This document shows positions 1 to 9,664 of a DNA stretch of 47,152 nucleotides, one piece after another. Within the stretch, counting starts at the first letter, position 1, and each line of letters begins with the position of its first letter. The notes under the pieces are model-generated. The model saw only the letters and a program-made list of their open reading frames with translations, ran no database searches and was not told the origin of the DNA. This stretch comes from Erysipelotrichaceae bacterium (GTDB taxonomy: Bacteria; Bacillota_I; Bacilli_A; Erysipelotrichales; Erysipelotrichaceae), in the NCBI GenBank assembly GCA_031272515.1, contig JAISTR010000022.1:1-47152 (forward strand). The letters are read 5' to 3'. The translations under genes were made by a program, and so were the position numbers.

Positions 1-1640
1 CCAGAGCACAAGCACCTGCTTCCCCATACGACAATGTGGAAGTGGTCAAACCGGTCGCAAAGATCCCGGGCAGTGTGGCCGGCTTTGTGGCGACGCCTTA
101 TGTGGTATCCAACCAATATGTCGATCCGTATGCGAATATGCCGGATGAGTCCAATATGCCTAAACCGGCCAATTACCGTCCCAATGGCAGAGTCAGTGCG
201 ATTAAGATCGTAGAAGGGTACCTGCCGATTGTCGGTGAGTGGAAGGCGCCAGCACCAGCCCGCAACTCCTATGCGGCAGCGTTCAAGGCGACGGCTTTGC
301 CAAAGGTCAATGACAGCTTAATGCCGGTTATCGTAGTCAATGATGATATCAAGGTACAAACACCGCCAAGACAGGCTTCCGCTGCGCCAGCCAAAGCAGC
401 ACCAGCCAGAGCACAAGCACCGGCTTCCAACTTTGACAATGTGGAAGTAGTCAAACCGGTCGCAAAGATCCCGGGCAGTGTTGCCGGCTTTGTGGCGACA
501 CCCTATATAGTCTCCAATCAATATGTCGATCCGTATGCGAATATGCCGGATGAGTCCAATATGCCCAAGCCGGCCAACTACCGGCCCAATGGCAGGGTAG
601 CGGCGATTAAGATTGTGGAAGGGTATCTGCCGATTGTTGGTCAGTGGAAGGCACCGGCGCCAGCGCGCCAAACCTATGCGGTCGTCTTTAAAGAGACGCC
701 GGCACCCAAGATTAATGACAGTTTAATGCCGGTGATTGTACCCAACGAGGATGTCAAGGTACAGGCGAAGGCAGCCCATATGCCACCAGCCCAGACCAGG
801 GGTCTGAGCGGCGTCATCCCCGGCTATGTGGAAACCCCCTATGTGGTCTCCAATCAATATGTCGATCCGTATGCGAACATGCCGGATGAGTCCAACATGC
901 CCAAACCGGCCAGCTATCGCGAAAATCCGCGGGTGGCAGCAATCCGGGTACAGCCGCAGTTTACGCCGATTGTCGGTATGTGGCGGGCACCTGCTCCCCA
1001 ACGGGGGACCTATGCTTCCGCGTATCGGGAAACCCCGCTGCCGGCCGTTAATGACAGCCTGATGCCGATTATTGTAACCAATGATATGACCCGGGCCCGG
1101 ACCGGTACCGCTTCGCCACCGCCCGTGGCTGCAGTCAAACCAGCACCGCCCAAGGTGAGCATGCCCGGCTATGTGGAAACGCCCTATATCGTAACCAACG
1201 AATATGTGGATCCCTACAAGGATATGCCGGATGAGTCGAAACGGCCCAAGCCGGTCAGCTTCCGCAACAATCCGCGTGTCAGTGCCATCAAGATTGTACA
1301 GAAGGAGATACCGGTCGTCGGCAGCTACAAAGCGCCCAAGCCGGCCAAAGGCACCTATGCCTCCGCCTTCAAGATGACACCGGTTCCAGCCCAAAACGAC
1401 AGCCTGATGCCCGTCTACTTTGATTTAAGGACCGGCAAGCCAAAAGCGATGCCTATGGCAGGATTTGTCGAAACGCCTTATAATATATCCCATGAATACG
1501 TGGATCCCTACGCGGATATGCCGGATGAGTCAGATCGACCCAAACCGGCGAGCTTCAAAGCAAATCCCAAAGTCTCAGCGATTGAAATAAAGGAGCAACC
1601 AATTGTGATAAGCGGAACCTGGCAGGCACCTGCGCCCAAA
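1..1640 (+). repeat. Five in-frame protein-coding repeats
   Basis: Repeat units start at 81, 486, 822, 1167 and 1461. The first two are exactly 405 bp apart and nearly identical in DNA, including the linker before the unit, which indicates a recent tandem duplication. The later three are diverged (spacings 345 and 294 bp). More copies may lie upstream of the window. Confidence 0.85.
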
Positions 1641-3983
1641 CCGAGCACCTATGGTGCCAACTACAAAGAAACCAAAGAACATCCGTTCCTGATGACCAAT
1701 TGGGATGAGATTTTCAATGAGATTTCCAAGAATTACAACGATACTCCGGAAGTAGAAGAACAGCCGGAAGAACCGGAAGTTCAGCCGGATCAAAGCAGCT
1801 CCTTTGAAATGGGAGATCTGAGTCTGGAAGCTTTGATCGGCATGGAAAGCGACGAGGTCTCCGCCTCCATCCTCATCAGTGAAGAGGAAGCCAGAAACCT
1901 GATTGATCATCCGGATTTACTGAAACAGCCGCGTGACCAGTCGGTGCCCAGTGAAGAGAAACAGGATGATCCCTTCAAGAATTTCAAATTCAGTGAAGGG
2001 GAAGACAGTCCGGAGAAACTGGATGCCAAAGCCGCAAAGGTTGTGCAGGAAAGTGAAAAGACTGCAAAAGCAGTCAAAGCTGTAAAGAAGGAACCGGCAA
2101 AGGCGAAGGCCGGCAAGGCTGCCAAGGAAGAACCCAAGAGCAGCCGGAAAACGACTGCCAAAGCCAAAGCCGAAAAACCGGAACAGAATTTCCGGCAAAT
2201 TGATTTACGCAGAGAGAACATCAAGATTATCAAAGAAGAGGAAGAAGCCATGGACAAGCGTTATGACCCGTACAACCCATTTACGTCCGACACCCAGGAA
2301 GACGCGACCGATTCCATGCAGGAAGTCCTGCATGAAGCGGACAGCTATGCCTATGACGAAGATTCCTTCAATCAGTTCTTGGAGAAGACGGTCAATCTGA
2401 AGACGCCGGCGACGCCGATCAAACAGGCGGAACCGCAGGAGATTGTCACCCTTGATTTGGAGCCGGAAACGATTCCGGAATTCAAGAGTGTGAGTGATGA
2501 TACCCTCTCCAGCATTGCCTCGGTGAAGTCCTTTGTGAATCCGGAAAACCCGCCGGTGTATCAAACGCCGGTCAATGACACCAAGAAGAACTCAACACCG
2601 CCGACGATGCTGCGCCGCAGCAACCGGACCGCCGCCAACAATCTCAATGGCGTCAGTCAAAGCCCGGCAGCCAAGCCGCTGCCGCCGGTGACCCCGATTG
2701 CATCGACCCGGCAAATTGATTCCACACCGCTGAATTTCAATGATGATCCCAACCAGGAATTCCTGGTGACTGCGGATGAGATGGATTTGATCGCTGCCAA
2801 GGCGAAACAAATCCGGGAAGAGGCGGAACGGGAAGCGGAGCGCGAACGCGTGATTGGCAGCCCCCGGGAGAATCCCAACCGGCCGCAGGTACGCACCATG
2901 CCGCCAACCGATCCCATCCTTGCCTCCATTGCCTCAACGACGGTGATGGAGCCGCTCAAACCGGTGGAAAAACCCAAGAAACCGACCATTACCCAGGCTG
3001 AACCGGTCAGTGATTTGGTCAAGCAGTTCATCAAGGAACCGCAGCCCAAGAATGTCCGCATTACTGCCAAGGATGTACTGGCGGAAGAGCGCAAAGCGGA
3101 AACGGTGACGAAGGTCAAGAGCGTGGAGAATTTCCTGCACAGCGATACCGCCAGCAACAATCAAGTGGTGGTAACACCGATTCTGGATACACCAAAACCG
3201 AAGGTAACACCGGTCCATGGCACCGCTGCCAACGGCAGTGCCTCCTCCACCCTGGAAGCCATTTTGAAGGAAACCCCGGAACCGGCAGTCAGTGCGCCAA
3301 AGACGGTTACCAAACCGGCAGCGCAGCCGCTGCGTCCCTATAACGGACTGGAAGACACCAAGGAAATTCCGGTGATTAAAACCCCGGCTCCGCTGAAACA
3401 GACTCCAGTTGCCAGCAAGCCGGTCCAAAGTGTATCAGCGAAACCGATATTGCAGGAACCGGTAAAACCGGTGGTGAAAGCCCCGGTGGAACCCGCCCCG
3501 GTCATTAACACCGCACCGGTACAAAGTGCACCGGTACAAAGTGCTCCGGCACCCAAGCCGCAGGCCAAACCGGCTTCCCAGCCAAGACCCGCACCCAAAC
3601 CGGCTGCCAAGGCAAAAGAAGAACCCAAGCCGGCCAAGGCGCCAGTGCTCAAGGAAGTATCCAGCGGCAGCGGCACCTACGAGTTCTTGGATCAGGAATC
3701 CATTTCCTTCTTGCGCTCAGAGGTAGCCAAGGTCCTCAAGGGCTTCGCCCTGGGTGCCAAGCTGCGGGTCGCGCATACGGTGGAATACACCGATAACACC
3801 CTGTTAATGAAACTGGTGAAGGAACTCAAAGCCAAGGGCTACACCCTGCAGCAATCCGGTTCCACGGTGTTTGAGGTCATTTTGCCCAATGTGAATCTGA
3901 CGATTCCTGAAAACATTCTGTTTATGTCCAACCGCGTCCTGAAGGACTATGCGGTTTACCGCGGATTCCATATTTCGCAATAA
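1..3983 (+). CDS. Large tandem-repeat protein of unknown function, 5' end outside window
   Basis: The reading frame is open from base 3, so the true start lies upstream; the GTG at 36 sits inside a repeat and is not a start. About 1326 residues are visible. Five copies of a ~95-115 residue unit begin near residues 27, 162, 274, 389 and 487. Each opens with a G(F/Y)V(A/E)TPY motif, then YVDPY, MPDES, a KP block, an Ile/Val strand, W/Y-APxP and NDSLMP. An acidic then Lys/Ala-rich stretch follows (~570-730), then a long Pro/Lys/Thr-rich low-complexity region, and a compact C-terminal domain (~1226-1326) with alternating helices and strands. No membrane segment or sorting signal is visible at the C-terminus, so a cytoplasmic scaffold or an exported protein without anchor are both possible. 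I do not recognise a family. A terminator follows directly. Confidence 0.85.
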   Translation, partial: RAQAPASPYDNVEVVKPVAKIPGSVAGFVATPYVVSNQYVDPYANMPDESNMPKPANYRPNGRVSAIKIVEGYLPIVGEWKAPAPARNSYAAAFKATALPKVNDSLMPVIVVNDDIKVQTPPRQASAAPAKAAPARAQAPASNFDNVEVVKPVAKIPGSVAGFVATPYIVSNQYVDPYANMPDESNMPKPANYRPNGRVAAIKIVEGYLPIVGQWKAPAPARQTYAVVFKETPAPKINDSLMPVIVPNEDVKVQAKAAHMPPAQTRGLSGVIPGYVETPYVVSNQYVDPYANMPDESNMPKPASYRENPRVAAIRVQPQFTPIVGMWRAPAPQRGTYASAYRETPLPAVNDSLMPIIVTNDMTRARTGTASPPPVAAVKPAPPKVSMPGYVETPYIVTNEYVDPYKDMPDESKRPKPVSFRNNPRVSAIKIVQKEIPVVGSYKAPKPAKGTYASAFKMTPVPAQNDSLMPVYFDLRTGKPKAMPMAGFVETPYNISHEYVDPYADMPDESDRPKPASFKANPKVSAIEIKEQPIVISGTWQAPAPKPSTYGANYKETKEHPFLMTNWDEIFNEISKNYNDTPEVEEQPEEPEVQPDQSSSFEMGDLSLEALIGMESDEVSASILISEEEARNLIDHPDLLKQPRDQSVPSEEKQDDPFKNFKFSEGEDSPEKLDAKAAKVVQESEKTAKAVKAVKKEPAKAKAGKAAKEEPKSSRKTTAKAKAEKPEQNFRQIDLRRENIKIIKEEEEAMDKRYDPYNPFTSDTQEDATDSMQEVLHEADSYAYDEDSFNQFLEKTVNLKTPATPIKQAEPQEIVTLDLEPETIPEFKSVSDDTLSSIASVKSFVNPENPPVYQTPVNDTKKNSTPPTMLRRSNRTAANNLNGVSQSPAAKPLPPVTPIASTRQIDSTPLNFNDDPNQEFLVTADEMDLIAAKAKQIREEAEREAERERVIGSPRENPNRPQVRTMPPTDPILASIASTTVMEPLKPVEKPKKPTITQAEPVSDLVKQFIKEPQPKNVRITAKDVLAEERKAETVTKVKSVENFLHSDTASNNQVVVTPILDTPKPKVTPVHGTAANGSASSTLEAILKETPEPAVSAPKTVTKPAAQPLRPYNGLEDTKEIPVIKTPAPLKQTPVASKPVQSVSAKPILQEPVKPVVKAPVEPAPVINTAPVQSAPVQSAPAPKPQAKPASQPRPAPKPAAKAKEEPKPAKAPVLKEVSSGSGTYEFLDQESISFLRSEVAKVLKGFALGAKLRVAHTVEYTDNTLLMKLVKELKAKGYTLQQSGSTVFEVILPNVNLTIPENILFMSNRVLKDYAVYRGFHISQ

Positions 3984-4007
3984 AGCAGCCAAGTGCTGCT
4001 TTTTTTT
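3983..4007 (+). terminator. Intrinsic terminator after the repeat protein
   Basis: AGCAGC (3984-3989) pairs with GCTGCT (3995-4000) around a 5-nt loop and is followed by a run of eight T. It lies directly behind the stop codon. Confidence 0.85.
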
Positions 4008-4079
4008 GTACAATGATTCCAATTGTGAAGGATTGTGAACGTTTGAGCCGGAATCATGGCTTTTTCAGGCCCTTTGGCT

Positions 4080-4085
4080 TATAAT
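4080..4085 (+). promoter_or_regulatory. -10 box for PFOR
   Basis: A perfect TATAAT lies 27 bp before the PFOR start codon. No clear -35 is visible 17 bp upstream (TGGCTT), so strength cannot be judged. Confidence 0.5.
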
Positions 4086-4112
4086 GTTACCGTAATACAC
4101 AGGAGGATTTGT

Positions 4113-7100
4113 ATGGCAAAGACTTATCAGTCGATGGATGGAAATACGGCTGCTGCCCATGTCGCGTATGCGTTTACGGAAGTAGCGGGAATCTATCCGA
4201 TTACCCCGTCATCACCGATGGCGGAATTCGTGGATGCCTGGGCTTCCCAGGGCCGAAAGAATATTTTTGATTCCTTGGTACGCGTCGTGGAAATGCAATC
4301 GGAAGCGGGAGCTGCCGGCAGCGTTCACGGAGCCGCGCAAAGCGGGGCTCTGGCGACGACCTTCACCGCGTCCCAAGGCTTGTTATTGATGATTCCCAAC
4401 ATGTACAAGTGGGTCGGTGAGTACCTGCCGATCGTCATGCACGTCTCCGCCCGTTCACTGGCGGCGCATGCCCTGTCCATCTTTGGAGACCATCAGGATA
4501 TCTATGCGGTGCGCCAAACCGGTGTGACCATGATCGCTTCGCACTCTGTGCAGGAAGCGATGGATTTGGGCGGGGTTGCCCACCTGGCGGCAATCAAGGC
4601 TTCGACCCCGGTTTTGCACTTCTTTGACGGTTTTAGAACCTCCCATGAAATTCAAAAAGTGGAGGTCATGGACTATGCGGATCTGGAAAAACTGCTGGAC
4701 CGCAAAGCATTGGCCAAGTTCCGTGAAAACGCCCTCAACCCGCACACCAACCCGGTGACCCGCGGCGGTGCGGAAAACGACGACATTTACTTCCAGCACC
4801 GGGAAGCACAGAACCCGCACTTTGAAGCGATTCCGGATATCGTCGCGGACTACATGGCGAAGATTTCCAAGCTGACCGGCAGGAAATATGCCCCCTTTGT
4901 CTATTATGGGGATCCGGCAGCAGAGCGCATCATCATCGCCATGGGCTCGGTAACCGAGACCATCCTGGAAGTGGTGGACAGCCTCAATGCCGCTGGTGAA
5001 AAGGTCGGCTTGATCAAAGTACACCTCTACCGCCCGTTCTCGGCGAAGTACCTCAAGGAAGTACTGCCGGCAAGCGTGAAGAAGATTGCGGTGCTGGACC
5101 GCACCAAGGAACCGGGTGCCCATGAACCGCTGTATATGGATGTTGCCGCGGAGCTCAAAGGCTACGGGAAAATTGAAACCATCATCGGCGGCCGCTACGG
5201 CTTGTCTTCCAAGGATACCCAACCCAAGGACATCAAGGCGGTCTATGACCACCTGGCGAAAGACGATCCCTTTGACGGCTTCACGATTTCCATCGTCGAT
5301 GACGTTTCGAAGAAATCCCTGAAGGTCGATCACGACTTCCATATCAGCAATGACTATACGTCCTGCCTGTTTTATGGCTTGGGTTCTGACGGTACAGTTT
5401 CCGCCAACAAGAACTCCATCAAGATCATCGGCGACCACACTGACCTGTATTCGCAGGCTTACTTCGCCTACGATTCCAAGAAGGCTGGCGGTGCGACCCG
5501 CAGCCACCTGCGCTTTGGTCCTTCACCGATTCACTCGACCTACTATATTCAAAACGCGGACTTCATCTCCTGTTCGCTGGATGCCTATCTGCTCAAGTAT
5601 GACATGCTGAGCAACCTGAAGAAGGGCGGAACCTTCTTATTGAATACGACCTTCAAGGCCGATGAAATTGAAGCCCGCCTGCCCAACCGGGTGAAAGCCC
5701 AGCTGGCGAAAAAGAAGGCCAAATTCTACATCATTGATGCGACGGAAATTGCCATGAGCATCGGTATGGGACGGCGTACCAACACCATTCTGCAATCCTC
5801 CTTCTTCGCCCTCAATGAATCCATCATGCCCTATGACAAGGCTTTGGGGTACATGAAGGAAGCAGCGAAGAAATCCTATGGCAAGAAGGGGGACGACATC
5901 GTCGAGGCCAACTACAAGGCGATTGACTCCGGCAAGGACGGACTGGTGGAAATCCCGGTCAAGGCGGACTGGGCTTCCTTACCGGTCAACAATACCCGTG
6001 CTTTGAGCGGTGACAAGTACTTTGATGAGCACGTCTCACCAATCAATGCCCTGGAAGGCTATGACCTGCCGACTTCGGCATTTACCAAATACGGGCTGAT
6101 TGACGGCTCCTTCCGCAACAGTGTCTCCTACAAGGAGCACCGGACGATTGCGACCCAGGTTCCCCATTGGAACCCGGAGAACTGCATCCAATGCGGTTTC
6201 TGCTCCTTCGTCTGTCCGCATGCGACCATCCGTACTTTCTTATTGAATGACAAGGAAGTCAAGGGTGCACCGTCCAGCTTTGAGACCATCCCGGCCATGG
6301 GCAAGGGTGTGGAGGACCTGCAGTTTAGAGTCATGGTTTCCCCGGACAACTGCGTCGGCTGCGCCTTGTGTGCAGTGGAGTGCCCGGGCAAGGCCGGCAA
6401 CAAGGCTTTGACCATGGTCGATGTCAATGATGAGCTGCAATATGCGCCTCTGGCTGACTACCTCTATGAACAAACGGAATACAAGAGCAGCTACTTCCCG
6501 ACCAATACCATCAAGGGCAGTCAGTTCTTGAAACCTTACTTTGAAGTATCCGGTGCCTGCGCCGGCTGCGGGGAAACCCCGTACTACCGGCTGGCTTCCC
6601 AGCTCTTTGGCAAGGATATGCTGATTGCCAATGCGACCGGTTGCTCCTCCATCTACTGCGGTTCGATTCCGACGACGCCCTTTGTCAAGGATGAAAACGG
6701 GGAGGGGATTGCCTGGGCAAACTCGCTGTTTGAAGACAATGCGGAGTTTGGCTTCGGGATGAAGGTTGCCAATGAATACAAGAATGTGGAAATCTACAAC
6801 CAGGCTGTCAAGGCCAAGGAAGAAGATCCGGGCCTGGCAGCAATCATCGACAGCTATCTGAGCGTGCATGGCGACCGCGAGAAAGAGCGCGGGGTTGTGG
6901 ATGACCTGGTGAAAGCGCTGGAAGCTTCCAGTTCTGCATCAGCGAAGCTGTTGCTTCAAAACAAACGTGACTTGATTTCCAAGTCGGTCTGGATTATCGG
7001 CGGCGATGGCTGGGCTTATGATATCGGCTATGGCGGATTGGACCATGTACTGGCCAACAACCTGAATGTCAACATCCTGGTGCTGGATACGGAAGTGTAT

Positions 7101-7616
7101 TCCAACACCGGCGGACAATCCTCCAAGAGCTCGCAGGCTGCTTCGATTGCGAAGTTTGCGGCATCCGGGAAACTGACTGCGAAAAAGGACCTGGGACAGA
7201 TTGCCATGGCTTATGGGCATGTCTATGTCGCTTCCATCTCGATGGGTGCAGACCGGATGCAGACAATCAAGGCTTTGAAGGAAGCGGAGGCCTACAATGG
7301 ACCGTCGCTGATCCTGGCTTATGCCCCCTGTATTGAACACGGTATCAAGGGCGGCCTGTCCAATCACCAAAAGACCCAGAAGAAGGCGGTGGAAGCAGGC
7401 TATGTGACCCTGTACCGCTTTGATCCCGATAAGGAAAATCCCTTGACGATTGATTCCAAGGAACCGGATTTCTCGAAGTTCCGTGAATTCCTGATGGGGG
7501 AAACCCGCTTTGCGAATCTGCCCAATGTGAACCCCGCGCATGCGGAAGCACTCTTGGAAAAGACCCAAAGCGATGCCCAAAGCCGTTACAACCGTTTGAA
7601 GAAACTGGCTGGATAG
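4113..7616 (+). CDS. nifJ: Pyruvate:ferredoxin (flavodoxin) oxidoreductase, single chain
   Basis: Oxidatively decarboxylates pyruvate to acetyl-CoA and CO2 and passes electrons to ferredoxin or flavodoxin in the cytoplasm of anaerobes. The start at 4113 is preceded by AGGAGG at 4101; the open frame extends 19 codons further upstream without a ribosome site. The product is 1167 aa, the usual length for the fused homodimeric enzyme. Visible parts are the N-terminal thiamine-type domain (YPITPSSPMAE near residue 30), a two-cluster ferredoxin insert (Cys691, 694, 697, 701 and Cys747, 750, 753, 757), and the C-terminal TPP domain with Cys816, 819, 844 and 1073 for the proximal cluster and the GGDGWAYDIGYGG motif near 963. 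It appears monocistronic, with its own -10 box and a hairpin behind it. No key residue is missing. Confidence 0.97.
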   Translation: MAKTYQSMDGNTAAAHVAYAFTEVAGIYPITPSSPMAEFVDAWASQGRKNIFDSLVRVVEMQSEAGAAGSVHGAAQSGALATTFTASQGLLLMIPNMYKWVGEYLPIVMHVSARSLAAHALSIFGDHQDIYAVRQTGVTMIASHSVQEAMDLGGVAHLAAIKASTPVLHFFDGFRTSHEIQKVEVMDYADLEKLLDRKALAKFRENALNPHTNPVTRGGAENDDIYFQHREAQNPHFEAIPDIVADYMAKISKLTGRKYAPFVYYGDPAAERIIIAMGSVTETILEVVDSLNAAGEKVGLIKVHLYRPFSAKYLKEVLPASVKKIAVLDRTKEPGAHEPLYMDVAAELKGYGKIETIIGGRYGLSSKDTQPKDIKAVYDHLAKDDPFDGFTISIVDDVSKKSLKVDHDFHISNDYTSCLFYGLGSDGTVSANKNSIKIIGDHTDLYSQAYFAYDSKKAGGATRSHLRFGPSPIHSTYYIQNADFISCSLDAYLLKYDMLSNLKKGGTFLLNTTFKADEIEARLPNRVKAQLAKKKAKFYIIDATEIAMSIGMGRRTNTILQSSFFALNESIMPYDKALGYMKEAAKKSYGKKGDDIVEANYKAIDSGKDGLVEIPVKADWASLPVNNTRALSGDKYFDEHVSPINALEGYDLPTSAFTKYGLIDGSFRNSVSYKEHRTIATQVPHWNPENCIQCGFCSFVCPHATIRTFLLNDKEVKGAPSSFETIPAMGKGVEDLQFRVMVSPDNCVGCALCAVECPGKAGNKALTMVDVNDELQYAPLADYLYEQTEYKSSYFPTNTIKGSQFLKPYFEVSGACAGCGETPYYRLASQLFGKDMLIANATGCSSIYCGSIPTTPFVKDENGEGIAWANSLFEDNAEFGFGMKVANEYKNVEIYNQAVKAKEEDPGLAAIIDSYLSVHGDREKERGVVDDLVKALEASSSASAKLLLQNKRDLISKSVWIIGGDGWAYDIGYGGLDHVLANNLNVNILVLDTEVYSNTGGQSSKSSQAASIAKFAASGKLTAKKDLGQIAMAYGHVYVASISMGADRMQTIKALKEAEAYNGPSLILAYAPCIEHGIKGGLSNHQKTQKKAVEAGYVTLYRFDPDKENPLTIDSKEPDFSKFREFLMGETRFANLPNVNPAHAEALLEKTQSDAQSRYNRLKKLAG

Positions 7617-7624
7617 AATCATAC

Positions 7625-7653
7625 ACAAGCCGCAGGCATTGCCTGCGGCTTGT
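7625..7653 (+). terminator. Strong hairpin after PFOR
   Basis: A near-perfect 13-bp inverted repeat (ACAAGCCGCAGGC with GCCTGCGGCTTGT) begins 9 bp after the stop. The following T run is short (TTTG), so it may act as a terminator or an mRNA-stabilising hairpin. Confidence 0.65.
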
Positions 7654-7883
7654 TTGATGAAGGGGTGGAGCACATTAAAATGTGCATCCGGAGTGAGAAT
7701 ATTGATTAATGGGGGAGTTTTATTGAATCTTTTTAACTTGATTGCAGTCATTTGAAAAAGATATGATGCTAGCAGATAAAGAACAGCGGTGGGACCATAT
7801 ATGAATAAAATCATATTCCACCTGTAGATGATATTTTAACTATTTACTGCCTTGGCTTCTGCCCCTTTAGACAGGTGATAACT

Positions 7884-8417
7884 ATGAAAATCAAGTTATT
7901 TACGATGTTTATATTCCTTGGTATTGCAGTCTATGTAGGAGCATATTTACTTGGAATAATCTTTCTTTTTTTACTGTTTGGATTTCCTTCAATTGTCCAA
8001 CCATCTGTTCTAGGTTATGCAATAGTTATTGTGATATTTTTTAGTTATCATTTTATTCTTAGAAAAATGCTTAAGTACATTCCTTCGAACGAATTTTATC
8101 CTGAAGTTTTTTGGTGTGTAGTATTATTGATTCTTTTGTTTATTATTAGTCGTATTTTTGATTTTCTTAAAACTCCTATTATGCTTATAGGCGAATGGTT
8201 TGGTATGAGCCGACTTCTTATATTTATTATAAATATATTTTTATTAAATCAACTGTACTTTCCATTTTCTGAAGATGGGTGGATTGTAAATGATTTGTTG
8301 CTGGTGTTTTATTTGGTCCTGTATGAATATTATTTACGGAATTTCCGGGAGAACATTCTAAAACACATCAAAGCATTCTTAAAAAAAAAGAATAGTCCGG
8401 CAGATTTAAATCCATAA
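7884..8417 (+). CDS. Hypothetical polytopic membrane protein in an AT-rich patch
   Basis: The product is 177 aa from the ATG at 7884, which has AGGTG 7 bp upstream; a GTG at 7875 is the alternative start. Four to five strongly hydrophobic segments fill the first ~150 residues, and the tail is basic (a run of five Lys near the end). I recognise no family and no catalytic motif. Base composition is clearly more AT-rich than both neighbours, and the flanking intergenic regions are AT-rich too, so the segment from about 7700 to 8560 may have been acquired. It stands alone between the PFOR hairpin and the glycolipid promoter. It is probably a real gene because the frame is long for such AT-rich DNA and the product is coherent. 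Confidence 0.6.
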   Translation: MKIKLFTMFIFLGIAVYVGAYLLGIIFLFLLFGFPSIVQPSVLGYAIVIVIFFSYHFILRKMLKYIPSNEFYPEVFWCVVLLILLFIISRIFDFLKTPIMLIGEWFGMSRLLIFIINIFLLNQLYFPFSEDGWIVNDLLLVFYLVLYEYYLRNFRENILKHIKAFLKKKNSPADLNP

Positions 8418-8597
8418 AACCATGCACCCTGTACTTGCACCGTGTTGCTGTTATAGAATTGGTTAATCGTTTTGGTATAAAAAGGGCAGTACCATTGCAA
8501 GCACGAAGACACAAAAACACACATCTGAGATAATTAAGCCGTCTACCACTGGATTCAAGAGAATTGTTGACAAAATAAATTGACCTCTATATCTCCG

Positions 8598-8626
8598 TTG
8601 ATTCTACCCCAAAAACCCCGTATAAT
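8598..8626 (+). promoter_or_regulatory. Sigma-A type promoter of the glycolipid operon
   Basis: TTGATT (8598-8603), a 17-bp spacer and a perfect TATAAT (8621-8626) lie 28 bp before the first glycosyltransferase start. Confidence 0.75.
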
Positions 8627-8654
8627 GGGAACAGGTTTATTAGAAGGAGCATGG

Positions 8655-9659
8655 ATGAAGGTACTGCTATATTTCGAGGGGGAAAAGCTGATTGCAGGTT
8701 CCGGAATCGGCCGCGCGCAGAAACACCAAATGCGGGCACTGGAAAGTGCCGGTATCGCGTATACGATAGATCCCTGGGATGATTCTTTCGATTTGCTGCA
8801 CATCAACACCGTAGGCATGAATTCCAGCAGTATGGTGGCGAAAGCAAGACGGGAAGGGCGCCCGGTGGTTTACCATGGCCACTCCACGGAAGAGGACTTC
8901 CGCAACTCGTTTGTGTTCTCCAATCAGCTGGCACCAATGGTGAAAAAGCGCCTGATTGATTTATATTCTTCAGCGGATGTGATCATCACGCCGACCCCCT
9001 ATGCCAAATCGATTTTAGAGTCGTATGGCATCACTTTGCCGATTTATCCGATATCCAACGGCATTGACTTGAAACGCTTTAGTTATGATGAAGAAAAAGT
9101 ACGGGCGTTTCGCCGCTACTTCTCTTTAGAGAAAGGGCAGAAGGTCGTGCTGTCGGTGGGTTTATATTTTGAGCGGAAAGGACTGCTGGATTTTATGGAA
9201 GTTGCCAAGATGCTGCCGGAATACACCTTTATCTGGTTTGGCTATACCAATCCGCTTTTGTTGACGAAACAGGTCCGGGAATGCCTGGATGATGTTCCCG
9301 ACAATGTGATTCTGCCCGGCTATATCTCCGGTGCCATCATTGAAGGCGCCTACCTGGATGCCGATGTCTTCTTCTTTCCCTCCTATGAGGAAACGGAGGG
9401 GATTGTGGTGCTGGAAGCGCTGGCAGCCAGACAAAATGTCCTGGTGCGCGATATCGGTGTCTATAATGGCTGGCTGAAGGACAAAGAGAACTGCTATATG
9501 GCCAGTGACAATGAAGGCTTTGTGGCTGGAATCAAGGGCATTCTTACAAAGAGTCTGCCTTCATTGGTAGAGGCTGGCTATCAGGTGGCAGAAGCCCGTT
9601 CGATTGAGAAAATCGGTGAGCAGCTGGCAGCTGTATATCATACGCTGGTGGGCGGGTAA
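8655..9659 (+). CDS. GT4-family glycosyltransferase, LafA/BgsB-like glycolipid synthase
   Basis: Probable membrane-surface enzyme that transfers a hexose from a nucleotide sugar to diacylglycerol or to a glycosyl-diacylglycerol, making the glycolipid anchor for lipoteichoic-type polymers. The start at 8655 is chosen for AAGGAG at 8644 and because the protein then opens with MKVLLYFEG, typical for the family; ATG 8651 is out of frame. The product is 334 aa with a GT-B fold. The GSGIGR loop lies near residue 18, PISNGIDLKRF marks the interdomain region, and the E-x7-E type motif lies in EETEGIVVLEALAA. The flippase-like gene follows after 5 bp and a second GT4 after that, so the three form one transcription unit. 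The exact acceptor and linkage cannot be read from sequence. Confidence 0.85.
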   Translation: MKVLLYFEGEKLIAGSGIGRAQKHQMRALESAGIAYTIDPWDDSFDLLHINTVGMNSSSMVAKARREGRPVVYHGHSTEEDFRNSFVFSNQLAPMVKKRLIDLYSSADVIITPTPYAKSILESYGITLPIYPISNGIDLKRFSYDEEKVRAFRRYFSLEKGQKVVLSVGLYFERKGLLDFMEVAKMLPEYTFIWFGYTNPLLLTKQVRECLDDVPDNVILPGYISGAIIEGAYLDADVFFFPSYEETEGIVVLEALAARQNVLVRDIGVYNGWLKDKENCYMASDNEGFVAGIKGILTKSLPSLVEAGYQVAEARSIEKIGEQLAAVYHTLVGG

Positions 9660-9664
9660 AACGG

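Noticed and set aside
723-1394. 223-codon frame antisense to the repeat protein
   Set aside because: It mirrors the repeats of the real gene and has no start signal.
81-1640. CRISPR-like or non-coding tandem repeats
   Set aside because: The units are 294-405 bp, in one frame and conserved at the protein level, so they are coding repeats.
4455-5507. 350-codon frame antisense to PFOR
   Set aside because: A shadow of the strongly coding, GC-biased PFOR gene; no ribosome site and no recognisable protein.
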